From: Chromatiales bacterium
GTDB taxonomy: Bacteria; Pseudomonadota; Gammaproteobacteria; SZUA-140
Assembly: GCA_031285245.1 (NCBI GenBank)
Contig: JAITWN010000129.1
Span: 1-13,348, forward strand
Direction: 5' to 3'
Length of the DNA: 13,348 nt
In this document: positions 6,514-13,345 of the stretch, in pieces
Layout of the letters: each line of letters starts with the position of its first letter
Numbering within the stretch: the stretch's first letter is position 1
Made by a program: the position numbers and the translations under genes
Notes under the pieces: generated by a model
What the model saw: only the letters and a program-made list of their open reading frames with translations
Databases searched by the model: none
Told to the model about the DNA's origin: nothing

Positions 6514-6984
6514 ATGAGAGTCGACAACATCATGGAAAGAGAGGTCATCACTTGCAGCCCGGACGACACGCTCGAAGCCGCCGCGCTACTGATGTGGAAT
6601 CACGCCTGCGGATCGATCCCGGTCGTAAGCGGTGATGGCCAACCGATCGGTATGGTCACCGATCGCGACATCGCCATGGCAAGCGTGCTGCAACACAAAC
6701 CGCTATGGCAGATCAAAGCCGGCGAAATAGCCAACGGCAAGCCGCTCGTATGCTGCGAAAAAGGAATATCCGCTGAAGAAGCGGTGAAACAAATGGGCGA
6801 ACATGGCGTGCGACGCCTACTCGTAGTCGACCGCGAAGGCTGCATCCAGGGCCTGTTTTCACTGGACGATGCGATCTACTACGCTGAAAACCGCAAAGGC
6901 CACAAAGGCCCAAGCGAAGGCCTCAGCTACGAAGGAGTGATGTCAGCGCTGAAAGACGTCTGCTTGCAGCAGCGGCATCGGTGA
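6514..6984 (+). CDS. two-CBS-domain protein
   Basis: The 156-residue soluble protein consists almost entirely of a CBS pair. The first domain (about 1-60) reads MRVDNIMEREVITCSPDDTL and ends SIPVVSGDGQPIGMVTDRDIA; the second (about 66-126) has KAGEIANGKPLVCCEKGISA and VRRLLVVDREGCIQGLFSLDDA. The TDRDI signature after the first domain is typical. CBS pairs bind adenosine nucleotides such as AMP, ATP or NAD(H) and sense energy or redox state; in stand-alone proteins the partner is usually unknown. AGGAGG (6500-6505) is spaced eight bases from the ATG. It is transcribed divergently from cioA, so a functional link with respiration is possible but not shown. A 30-residue C-terminal tail has no clear motif. 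Confidence 0.9.
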   Translation: MRVDNIMEREVITCSPDDTLEAAALLMWNHACGSIPVVSGDGQPIGMVTDRDIAMASVLQHKPLWQIKAGEIANGKPLVCCEKGISAEEAVKQMGEHGVRRLLVVDREGCIQGLFSLDDAIYYAENRKGHKGPSEGLSYEGVMSALKDVCLQQRHR

Positions 6985-7011
6985 TTGTCATTGCCCCCTC
7001 CCTCCCCGCCC

Positions 7012-7035
7012 CCTCTCCCACACAAGTGGGAGAGG
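7012..7035. repeat. CCTCTCCCAC hairpin, first repeat motif of composite copy 1
   Basis: A perfect 10-bp stem (CCTCTCCCAC / GTGGGAGAGG) encloses a four-base loop (ACAA). It follows a pyrimidine-rich run after the CBS gene stop and lies at the convergent end of the CBS and HIT genes. No T run follows on either strand, so it is not a classic intrinsic terminator, though it could slow transcription or protect mRNA ends. Related sequence recurs at 7613-7670 and 13049-13067. Confidence 0.6.
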
Positions 7036-7089
7036 ACTAAGGTTGCTGCCTCATCTAGCTGCCGCTCATTTCTTGGCGCGATTCAGCAT

Positions 7090-7182
7090 CATAGGTTGGG
7101 CTGAGCTCGCGAAGCCCAACGTCCTACGCTCATCGATCGAACTTGGCGTGTTGGGCTTCACTGCGTTTCAGCCCAACCAATG
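7090..7182. repeat. AGGTTGGGCTGA inverted-repeat element, copy 1
   Basis: The left arm (7090-7120) contains AGGTTGGGCTGAG and GAAGCCCAAC. The right arm (7150-7182) contains GTTGGGCTTCACTGCG and CAGCCCAACC. They enclose a 29-base centre (7121-7149). The arms have diverged near the middle (GCTCGC versus its expected complement) and by one inserted T in the right arm. The centre is 24/29 identical to that of copy 2 at 7677-7771. Similar short palindromic repeats are scattered in proteobacterial genomes, usually between genes. Confidence 0.75.
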
Positions 7183-7224
7183 ACACTACAATTCCAGCTT
7201 ATTCAAACATGCCCCGCACAGCAC

Positions 7225-7566
7225 TCACCCAGGCGGCCAGCTCATCTGGCGTCCACCGAGCACATGCAGATGGATGTGGTACACGGCTTGGCCACCGTCG
7301 CTTTTGCAATTCATCACGGTGCGATAGCCGCGTGTGAGGCCTTGCGTAGCAGCTATTTGCTGCGCTGCGCGCACCATGCGGCCAACGATGGCTTCGTCTG
7401 CGGGCGTCAGATCATCGAGGGTGGCGATATGCCGTTTGGGGATGATCAAGCAATGCACTGGCGCCTGCGGGTTGATGTCGCGAAAGGCGAGCAGCGCTTC
7501 GTCTTCGAACACGATATCTGGCTTGATTTCTCCTCGCGCCATTTTGCAGAACAGGCAATCGTTCAT
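7225..7566 (-). CDS. HIT family protein (HinT-like nucleotide hydrolase)
   Basis: The 113-residue cytoplasmic protein has the zinc and catalytic signature of the HinT branch: CLFC at 4-7, IIPKRHIATLDDL with H46, and the triad YHIHLHVLGG with H97, H99 and H101. It ends GGRQMSWPPG, the usual C-terminus of bacterial HinT proteins. The family hydrolyses adenosine phosphoramidates and related nucleoside monophosphate conjugates through the central histidine. GGAG (7574-7577) sits seven bases from the ATG. The gene is flanked on both sides by composite repeats, and the strong palindrome at 7677-7771 separates it from tsaB, so it probably has its own promoter. Its fold and residues look intact. Confidence 0.93.
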   Translation of the reverse strand: MNDCLFCKMARGEIKPDIVFEDEALLAFRDINPQAPVHCLIIPKRHIATLDDLTPADEAIVGRMVRAAQQIAATQGLTRGYRTVMNCKSDGGQAVYHIHLHVLGGRQMSWPPG

Positions 7567-7612
7567 TGGTGGTCTCCGGCTTTTATTTGATTTGGCTCGG
7601 GGATCTATTCCC

Positions 7613-7670
7613 CTCTCCCCAACCCCTCTTCCACTTACTAACTACTCCCCTCTGCCACTTGTGGGGAGAG
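7613..7670. repeat. CTCTCCCCA inverted repeat, first motif of composite copy 2
   Basis: CTCTCCCCA (7613-7621) pairs with TGGGGAGAG (7662-7670) across a pyrimidine-rich 40-base loop that itself holds CCCCTCTTCCACTT and CCCCTCTGCCACTT variants. It lies directly left of the 33-bp palindrome, the same order as in copy 1. It looks like a degenerate or tandemly expanded version of the hairpin at 7012-7035. Confidence 0.5.
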
Positions 7671-7676
7671 CGTAGA

Positions 7677-7771
7677 TCATAGGTTGGGCTGAACGCAGTG
7701 AAGCCCAACGTTCCACGCTCACCGATCGAACCTGGCATGTTGGGCTTCACTGCGTTCAGCCCAACCTATGA
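7677..7771. repeat. AGGTTGGGCTGA element copy 2: perfect 33-bp inverted repeat
   Basis: Bases 7677-7709 and 7739-7771 are exact reverse complements (33 bp each), around a 29-base centre (7710-7738). Each arm is itself built from GTTGGGCT and AGCCCAAC ends. The element lies between the tsaB stop (7790) and the HIT gene, and in RNA it would form a very stable stem. It could act as a terminator-like or mRNA-stabilising element. Perfect arms suggest recent origin or ongoing arm conversion, in contrast to copy 1. Confidence 0.85.
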
Positions 7772-7789
7772 CTCGATTTCGCAGAGGCC

Positions 7790-8515
7790 TCACTTGCGGG
7801 CTGCTGCTTCATCCGCAGCACGTTTGAGCGCGCGCTCAGCAGTAGTGCTTGCTACACGTTCGCGCAGATATACCGGCAGCGCCGCCACCGCTGGCACTGC
7901 GAGTTCACGCGCGTAATCATGCGCGGCGAGTCGCGCGACGGCTCGGGCGCGTGGCCAGCGTGCGGCGTCGCTGCTGCGCAGGGCTTCGCCGGCAGCATTC
8001 GTCAGCGCTTCTGCATAGGCTGACAAGCCATCGCCTACGCCGTACCAGTTATCACCTTCTGGCACGCTCACCTCTTCCGGCGCGCATACGCGCTCTTCAT
8101 CGCGCGCAACTACCAAACCATTCGTGCCAACTTCAAACGCGCCCCAATAGACTTCACCGATGCGCGCATCCATGGCAGTGAGGATGCGCTGTCCTGCACC
8201 ATCATCCACTCCATCCTGCGCAAGCGCGGCAAGCGTTGATACCGGCACTACGGGCAGATCGGCGGCAAAGGCAACGCCTTGCGCAACGGCAGCAGCGATG
8301 CGAAGACCAGTGAATGCACCAGGACCACGCCCAAAGGCGAGTGCGTCGAGATCACGCGGCGTGATACCCGCTTCAGCGAGCAATGCATCTAGCATCGGCA
8401 GCAGCAGATCCGCGTGACGGCGCGGCGCGATTTCGTAACGCTCGCGTATTTCGCCGTCGATGAGCAGTGCCGCTGAGCAAGCGATCGTCGAGGTTTCGAG
8501 TGCGAGCAGTTTCAT
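7790..8515 (-). CDS. tsaB: tRNA threonylcarbamoyladenosine biosynthesis protein TsaB
   Basis: The 241-residue product (E. coli TsaB/YeaZ is 231) begins MKLLALETSTIACSAALLID, the ASKHA-fold phosphate-loop-like start. It has GRGPGAFTGLRIAAAVAQGV near 63-82 and MDARIGEVYWGAF near 125-137. TsaB is the non-catalytic partner that binds TsaD and TsaE to make the t6A modification at position 37 of ANN-decoding tRNAs in the cytoplasm. Its ATG (8515) overlaps the stop of the helicase gene by ATGA. The ribosome site would lie within the helicase coding end, so coupled translation is likely. The C-terminal third is alanine-rich and ordinary for this family. No frameshift or missing motif was seen. Confidence 0.94.
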   Translation of the reverse strand: MKLLALETSTIACSAALLIDGEIRERYEIAPRRHADLLLPMLDALLAEAGITPRDLDALAFGRGPGAFTGLRIAAAVAQGVAFAADLPVVPVSTLAALAQDGVDDGAGQRILTAMDARIGEVYWGAFEVGTNGLVVARDEERVCAPEEVSVPEGDNWYGVGDGLSAYAEALTNAAGEALRSSDAARWPRARAVARLAAHDYARELAVPAVAALPVYLRERVASTTAERALKRAADEAAARK

Positions 8516-10560
8516 TTCAACACTTCCTCAGGAATCCGCCTGGAAAATTCATCAGAGATTTTTTCAGAAACATCATCCGTGCGCGCCTGCGCGCTGGCGC
8601 ACTCATCCAGATGCTGGAAAAATCTGATGACATCATCGAGCTCACTCGTGCGCGGCATCGGCGGCAAATCGGCGAGGAAAATACGCCCATAAGAACGGCC
8701 GCGCAGTCGTGGATCGCACAACATCAACACGCCGCTGTCATCGGCATCGCGAATCAGCCGACCTGCGCCCTGCTTGAGCGCGATCACTGCCGCTGGCAAT
8801 TGCTGGTCACGGAATGGATTGCCGCCATGCGCGCGGATCAGCGCCGCGCGCGCTTGCAGCACCGGATCATCGGGTGCGGCGAACGGCAGCTTATCGATGA
8901 TCACGCAGGAAAGCGCCGATCCGCGCACGTCTACGCCTTCCCAAAAACTCGCGGTGCCGAGCAGCACGCCATTGCCCGCAGCGCGAAAACGTTCGAGTAA
9001 TTCTTGATGCGGCAGGCTGCCCTGCACGAATAGCGGATATTCAAAGCCCTGCGTTTCCAGCAACCGCGCCGCTTCGCGTAAGCTGCTGTGACTGGTAAAA
9101 AGCAAAAACGCGCGCCCGCCACTCGCCGCAAGCACCGGCCGCGCTGCGCCGATCACTGCAGCGGTGTAGTCGCGCGCGCTAGGATCAGGCATGTCAGGTG
9201 GCAGATAGCACAGCGTATTGCGAGCATAATCAAACGGACTGCCCCAGCGCGCAGTGCTGGCATCTTCGATGCCGAGGCGTGCGGTGAAGTGAGAAAATTC
9301 TTCGCCGACCGCAAGCGTCGCCGAGGTGAAGATCCATGCACCGCTATAGCGATCGATCGCGGCGCGAAAAGTGGCGGAAAAATCCATCGGCGTCACGTAC
9401 AGCGTGAACGAACGTGCGCTGCTTTCGAGCCACTTCACCTGCGCGCCACCGACCTTTTCCTCACTGTTCTCATCAACACGCTCAGCGAAGAGATCAAGGC
9501 GCGCGGCAAGCGTCTGCGCACGGCGCCAGCAATGTTGCAGCGCCGGATCGCGTTCGGCGCAATCTTCGAGCAAGCCGCGCAGTTCGCGTACTTCGGTTTG
9601 CAGACGCGATAGCGCCGCTGCCGGCGCACGCTCATCTTCCCACGCGGCCTGGCGCTGCGCATCGCCGAGCGTGCGGCGAAAACCATCGAGCGCGCGTTCA
9701 AGGCCGCGTGCTGAAACCTCGATCGCCGGCATGTCGCCACCCGCGCCGCGCTGCGCGCGCACCGCATCACGCGCGAGGTCAGTAAGCTGACGCCCACTCA
9801 CCGCGATACCGAAAAATCGCGATGCAATCTCAGGCAGTTGATGCGCTTCATCGAGCACGAAAGCGTCCGCTGCGGGGAGCAATTCGCCAAAGCCTTCCTG
9901 ACGCAGTAGAAAATCCGAAAACAGCAGATGATGATTGACTACCACCAGCTCGGCTTCCTGCGCCGCACGGCGCGCTTTGACAACGTGACATTCAGACCAT
10001 GACGGGCATTCCTGGCCGAGGCAGTTATCCGCGGTCGATGTCACTTGCAGCCAGAAGCGATCACCCGCGGGTAGCGCGTGAAACTGCGCGATCTCGCCGC
10101 TCTCGGTGTGCTGTGCCCATTCACGCAGTCCATGCAGATGCACAATCGCCTCTGAAGTCGCAAGCTCAGGCGCGCGTTCGGCGAGTTCGAGCCGATGCAA
10201 GCAAAGATAATTGGCGCGCCCCTTGAGCAAAGCAACGCGCACCGGACTTGCAAGCGCGCGCGTCAGGCGCGGAATGTCACGATGAAAAAGCTGGTCCTGA
10301 AGTGCTTTGGTGCCGGTTGAAACCACGGTTTTCATGCCGGCAACAAGCGCAGGCACGAGATAAGCGTAGGTCTTGCCCGTGCCAGTACCCGCTTCCGCCA
10401 CCAGCATGCCGCCGCGGCGCAGCACGCGGCCGATCGCGTCCGCCATTTCCTGCTGCTGCAAACGCGGCACGAATCCAGGCAGACGCTGCGCGAGCGGCCC
10501 GTGCTCACCGAGCAGTGCGCTGATGGATTCGTCCATAGAAGAAAGACTGGCTTGCGTCAT
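8512..10560 (-). CDS. yoaA: YoaA/DinG-type Fe-S ATP-dependent DNA helicase
   Basis: With this start the protein has 682 residues. LAQRLPGFVPRLQQQEMADA aligns with the E. coli YoaA N-terminus. Walker A is GTGTGKT at 58-64, and KALQDQLFHRDIP follows. The four iron-sulfur cysteines are C120 (NYLC), C180, C185 and C191 (DNCLGQECPSWSEC), the Walker B DEAH is at 237-240, and motif VI reads QGAGRLIR near the C-terminus. This is the XPD-like superfamily 2 layout, and YoaA-type sequence fits better than DinG. In E. coli YoaA acts with HolC at damaged replication forks. The frame is open to 10707, but that would overlap the upstream gene by 86 bases and add a low-complexity alanine-rich segment. Neither the ATG at 10560 nor the one at 10536 has a good ribosome site, so the start is uncertain. 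Confidence 0.92.
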   Translation of the reverse strand: MTQASLSSMDESISALLGEHGPLAQRLPGFVPRLQQQEMADAIGRVLRRGGMLVAEAGTGTGKTYAYLVPALVAGMKTVVSTGTKALQDQLFHRDIPRLTRALASPVRVALLKGRANYLCLHRLELAERAPELATSEAIVHLHGLREWAQHTESGEIAQFHALPAGDRFWLQVTSTADNCLGQECPSWSECHVVKARRAAQEAELVVVNHHLLFSDFLLRQEGFGELLPAADAFVLDEAHQLPEIASRFFGIAVSGRQLTDLARDAVRAQRGAGGDMPAIEVSARGLERALDGFRRTLGDAQRQAAWEDERAPAAALSRLQTEVRELRGLLEDCAERDPALQHCWRRAQTLAARLDLFAERVDENSEEKVGGAQVKWLESSARSFTLYVTPMDFSATFRAAIDRYSGAWIFTSATLAVGEEFSHFTARLGIEDASTARWGSPFDYARNTLCYLPPDMPDPSARDYTAAVIGAARPVLAASGGRAFLLFTSHSSLREAARLLETQGFEYPLFVQGSLPHQELLERFRAAGNGVLLGTASFWEGVDVRGSALSCVIIDKLPFAAPDDPVLQARAALIRAHGGNPFRDQQLPAAVIALKQGAGRLIRDADDSGVLMLCDPRLRGRSYGRIFLADLPPMPRTSELDDVIRFFQHLDECASAQARTDDVSEKISDEFSRRIPEEVLK

Positions 10561-10621
10561 CGACGCGCTTGATGAAACCGAAAGTAGCGCGGCAGCAAGA
10601 CCACCATGAACGGCTGCGCCT

Positions 10622-11170
10622 TCAGCGCTCGCTGCCAATGCCGGCAATGGTGGCGCCATCAACGGCGATGGCGGCTTGATTGCTCCAAACGCCATCATCG
10701 ACAGCACCCTCGCGTGCCCACACCAACTGCCCGAGCGCCTTGAACCGCCCCACCGACATCACGCCGCGCTTGGCGCGACGACTATCGACGGCGCGGTCGA
10801 GCTCTCCGGCAAGCGCATCGCGCGTGGCTTCGTAAATTGCGAACGCTTCAAAACGCTCATCGAGCAGCACCAGCATGATGCTGTCCCAGGTCTGATCGAC
10901 CTTGAGCTGGCCGATGCGCTGGCCTGATTTACCGGTATCGAAGATGGCGCGCGCCTTGATCTGGATGCGCCGACCGACGCGCTCACCACTGCGACCAATG
11001 GCATCAAAGCCACTCTCGCCCGTGCACAGATCGAGATCGAGCAAACGCGCGGCATCGTAGCGACTGATCTCACCGCTCACACCGGCGAGCGGCCGACCTG
11101 TGGTATCGCGATAAGCGGCCGCCAGCCGGCGCGCTTCGCAGATCAATTTGTCGACAGAATAAACAGACAT
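10622..11170 (-). CDS. DUF6998-like protein with possible nuclease-like core
   Basis: The 182-residue protein reads SVDKLICEARRLAAAYRDTT, then GVSGEISRYDAARLLDLDL and RRIQIKARAIFDTGKSGQRI. From memory this matches the family now called DUF6998, whose members end near GQLVW; here about 30 further residues follow. E34, D56 and the QxK at 70-72 have the spacing of a restriction-endonuclease-like (PD-(D/E)XK) site, but this is my inference and no function is established. The ATG at 11170 gives the family start; a frame open to 11230 would add 20 unrelated residues. AGGAG lies 14 bases upstream, a long spacing. It precedes yoaA by 61 bases on the same strand, so a shared transcript is likely. Confidence 0.72.
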   Translation of the reverse strand: MSVYSVDKLICEARRLAAAYRDTTGRPLAGVSGEISRYDAARLLDLDLCTGESGFDAIGRSGERVGRRIQIKARAIFDTGKSGQRIGQLKVDQTWDSIMLVLLDERFEAFAIYEATRDALAGELDRAVDSRRAKRGVMSVGRFKALGQLVWAREGAVDDGVWSNQAAIAVDGATIAGIGSER

Positions 11171-11378
11171 GGCCCGCGTAGCGGCTCCTGGTAATGAATG
11201 AACGAACGATGATGGCGGCGATTCTAGCATCAGGCCGCGCCGCCCGGGGCGATCGCGCTCCGAATCGACTGGCCGAGAGTACGATCCGGTGCAACCCGCA
11301 ATTGCCGCCCACGCCGCTTCCGTCGGACAATGCTTGTGGATCGATCAGCCCACGCTGCCATAGCCGGTCGCGAGACCT

Positions 11379-11417
11379 CTGCGAAACCAAGCCAGCATCA
11401 GACCCTGAGGGTCGCTG
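11379..11417. repeat. solo arm-like fragment of the right-edge palindromic element
   Basis: CTGCGAAACC at the left and CTGAGGGTCGCTG at the right of this 39-base stretch are both found, in the same order and with nearly the same spacing (two bases different), at 13149-13189 inside the left arm of the 220-bp element. It lies in the leader of the kinase fusion gene, 26 bases before the ATG. Confidence 0.45.
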
Positions 11418-11432
11418 GGGAAACGCACCAAC

Positions 11433-11437
11433 AGGAG
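11433..11437 (+). promoter_or_regulatory. ribosome binding site that sets the kinase fusion start
   Basis: AGGAG lies six bases before the ATG at 11444. The longer in-frame start at 11330 has no such site and would add 38 residues unlike the family, so 11444 is preferred. Confidence 0.65.
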
Positions 11438-11443
11438 ACGCTC

Positions 11444-13039
11444 ATGCAGACCCAGCTTCCCGTGCTGATACGAGCACTGCACGACCCCGCGCGCTATCCC
11501 CACCCCACGCGCGGGGTCGAACTCATCGAAACCCATATTTCCTGGGTGCTGCTCACCGGCCCCTACGCCTACAAGATCAAAAAGCCTGTCGATCTCGGCT
11601 TTCTCGATTTCACCACGCTCGCGCTGCGCCGCCATTACTGTGAGGAAGAGCTGCGCCTCAACCGCCGTTTCGCCGCCGCGCTCTATCTCGATGTGGTGGC
11701 GATTACCGGCAACGCGAACGCGCCGTGCATCAGCAGCGCAAGCACTGAAGGTGAAGCGATCGAATACGCAGTGAAGATGATTCAGTTTGAGCCAGAGATG
11801 CGCTTTGATCGTTTACTCAGCGCCGGCAAGCTCAGCACTGCGCTGCTGGAACGTCTCGCTGAAATACTGGCTGCGCGTCATACCGAAGCAAGACGTGCCG
11901 AATCCGATGAGGGTTATGGCACCCCGGAAGCGATTGACGCTCCCGCACGTGCGAATTTCGCCCACATCACGCTGCCACCGTCATTCACTACGGAACGCCA
12001 CATGCTCGCTGAACTTGCGCAGTGGTCGGAAACCACCCATACGCGTCTCACGCCGCGTTTTATGCAGCGTCTCGATGATGGTTTCGTGCGTGCCTGTCAT
12101 GGCGATCTGCATCTCGCCAACATCACGCTCTATGGCGATGAGCCGACGCCCTTCGATTGTCTGGAATTCGATCCGGCGCTCAGCACTATCGATGTCATGA
12201 ACGAGATCGCTTTTCTGCTCATGGATCTCGATCGGCACCATTGCTGCGACCTCGGTTTACGCTTCCTCAATGAATATCTGCATCACAGCGGCGATTACGA
12301 AGGGCTCGAAGTCCTGCGCTTCTATCAGGTCTATCGCGCCATGGTGCGCGCCAAGGTCGAGAGCATTCGCCTGAGCCAGATCAGCGCCGCCACTGACACT
12401 GAGAAATATGCTGGGGAAGATAAAGTGTGGAGCGACCTGCGCGGCTACATCCGCCTCGCGCATGCCTACACCCGCAAAGCACCGGTCGCACTCTTGGTCA
12501 CGCACGGTCTGTCCGGATCGGGCAAAACCACGCTCAGCCGCGAGCTTCTCGCGCCTTGTGGCCTGGTGCGCGTGCGCTCCGATGTCGAGCGCAAACGTCT
12601 CGCTGGTTTTCGGCCTGAGGAACGCACCGGCTCTGCGACCGGTGGCGGTGTATATACCGCCAGCGCAAGCGCACGTACCTATCAACGGCTAGAGGATATC
12701 GCCAGCATGATCATCGCCGCCGGCTTTCCCGCGCTGGTCGATGCCACCTTCCTGCAACGCGCGCAGCGCGACAACTTCCGCGCGCTCGCCGCCAAGCTCG
12801 GCGTGCCGTTTTTGCTGCTGGATTTTCACGCGGAAGAAGCGCTGCTACGCGCGCGCTTGCAAGCGCGCAAAGCCGGCAGCGATGCCTCCGAAGCGGGTAA
12901 CGCAGTGCTCGATCAGCAGCTACGCACGCAGGAAACGCTGGCGCCTGATGAACTCGCCAGAGCCTTGCATATCGACGCTGGCGCAGAGATAGATTACGCA
13001 GCACTTATCGCCACAATCCGCGCACGCATCGAGCGATAA
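11444..13039 (+). CDS. APH-like kinase domain fused to a P-loop kinase domain
   Basis: The 531-residue protein joins two kinase-like domains. The N-terminal part (about 1-330) has the family start VELIETHISWVLLTGPYAYK followed by IKKPVDLGFLDF, and the phosphotransferase catalytic loop CHGDLHLANI with H219-D221. An LEFDPALSTIDVMNEIAFLL segment then provides the metal-binding aspartate region. The C-terminal part (about 345-531) has a Walker A GLSGSGKTT at 355-363 and RVRSDVERKRLAG soon after, as in small-molecule kinases of the COG0645 type. Such fusions are usually annotated as bifunctional aminoglycoside phosphotransferase/ATP-binding proteins; the natural substrate is unknown, and there is no evidence of drug resistance. 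It is monocistronic in this window and transcribed away from the DUF6998-like gene. Both active sites look intact. Confidence 0.9.
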   Translation: MQTQLPVLIRALHDPARYPHPTRGVELIETHISWVLLTGPYAYKIKKPVDLGFLDFTTLALRRHYCEEELRLNRRFAAALYLDVVAITGNANAPCISSASTEGEAIEYAVKMIQFEPEMRFDRLLSAGKLSTALLERLAEILAARHTEARRAESDEGYGTPEAIDAPARANFAHITLPPSFTTERHMLAELAQWSETTHTRLTPRFMQRLDDGFVRACHGDLHLANITLYGDEPTPFDCLEFDPALSTIDVMNEIAFLLMDLDRHHCCDLGLRFLNEYLHHSGDYEGLEVLRFYQVYRAMVRAKVESIRLSQISAATDTEKYAGEDKVWSDLRGYIRLAHAYTRKAPVALLVTHGLSGSGKTTLSRELLAPCGLVRVRSDVERKRLAGFRPEERTGSATGGGVYTASASARTYQRLEDIASMIIAAGFPALVDATFLQRAQRDNFRALAAKLGVPFLLLDFHAEEALLRARLQARKAGSDASEAGNAVLDQQLRTQETLAPDELARALHIDAGAEIDYAALIATIRARIER

Positions 13040-13048
13040 GCGCACGTA

Positions 13049-13067
13049 CCCTCTCCCACAAGTGAGG
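13049..13067. repeat. CCCTCTCCCACAAGTG fragment, first motif of composite copy 3
   Basis: CCCTCTCCCACAAGTG matches the left stem and loop of the hairpin at 7012-7035, missing two loop bases, but the right stem has changed (GTGAGG instead of GTGGGAGAGG). It begins ten bases after the kinase gene stop and lies left of an AGGTTGGGCTGAG element, the same order as copies 1 and 2. Confidence 0.5.
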
Positions 13068-13125
13068 TCTTTGCGAAAATGGTGACCGGCGGTGGCCGTG
13101 ACTCTTTTTCAGGACCCAAACAGAT

Positions 13126-13345
13126 CTCGTAGGTTGGGCTGAGCTTGCTGCGAAACCCGAGTCCAACACCAAACTCTGAGGGTCGCTGTTGGCGTGGCGC
13201 ATGATGGGACCATACGCCGCCAGGGAAGGCGGTGTTCGAGCGGCCAGGATGGCGAAGAGCGTGTCTCGTCATGCGCCATGCCGACAGCGACCTCTAGCTA
13301 CTTCTGGCGCGCGTTGGGCTTCGCATGCTCAGCCCAATCTACGAG
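13126..13345. repeat. 220-bp imperfect palindromic element (MITE-like or large REP-like)
   Basis: The outer ends match as inverted repeats: CTCGTAGGTTGGGCTGAGC from 13126 against the complement of GCTCAGCCCAATCTACGAG ending at 13345, with one mismatch over 19 bases. An inner pair, 13181-13204 against 13269-13292, matches at 22/24 positions. The centre has a small CCGCC...GGCGG hairpin near 13218-13233. No ORF with a recognisable product lies inside. The outer end carries the same AGGTTGGGCTGAG motif as the elements around the HIT gene, but the interior differs. It may continue beyond the window. Target-site duplications could not be judged. Confidence 0.65.

Larger units (their letters stand above)
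11171..11443. other. divergent intergenic region with a repeat-arm fragment
   Basis: These 273 bases separate the DUF6998-like gene and the kinase fusion gene, so both promoters should lie here. I found no confident -35/-10 pair; a TTGTGG...CATAGC pairing near 11335-11365 is too weak to call. The stretch 11379-11417 resembles one arm of the palindromic element at the right edge and is listed separately. The plus-strand frame is open from 11330 into the kinase gene but is not needed for it. Confidence 0.4.

Noticed and set aside
7012..7035. Rho-independent terminator for the CBS-domain gene
   Set aside because: The stem is strong, but neither strand has a T run after it. It is better described as a repeat motif.
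7000..7780. CRISPR array
   Set aside because: The repeats are inverted, few and not regularly spaced, and there are no spacer-like units or cas genes.
9088..9790. Several ORFs of 120-174 codons on the plus strand within yoaA
   Set aside because: They are antisense shadows of the intact helicase gene, with the biased composition expected of such frames.
10561..10707. Start at 10707 for the helicase
   Set aside because: It would overlap the upstream gene by 86 bases and add a low-complexity segment absent from YoaA proteins.
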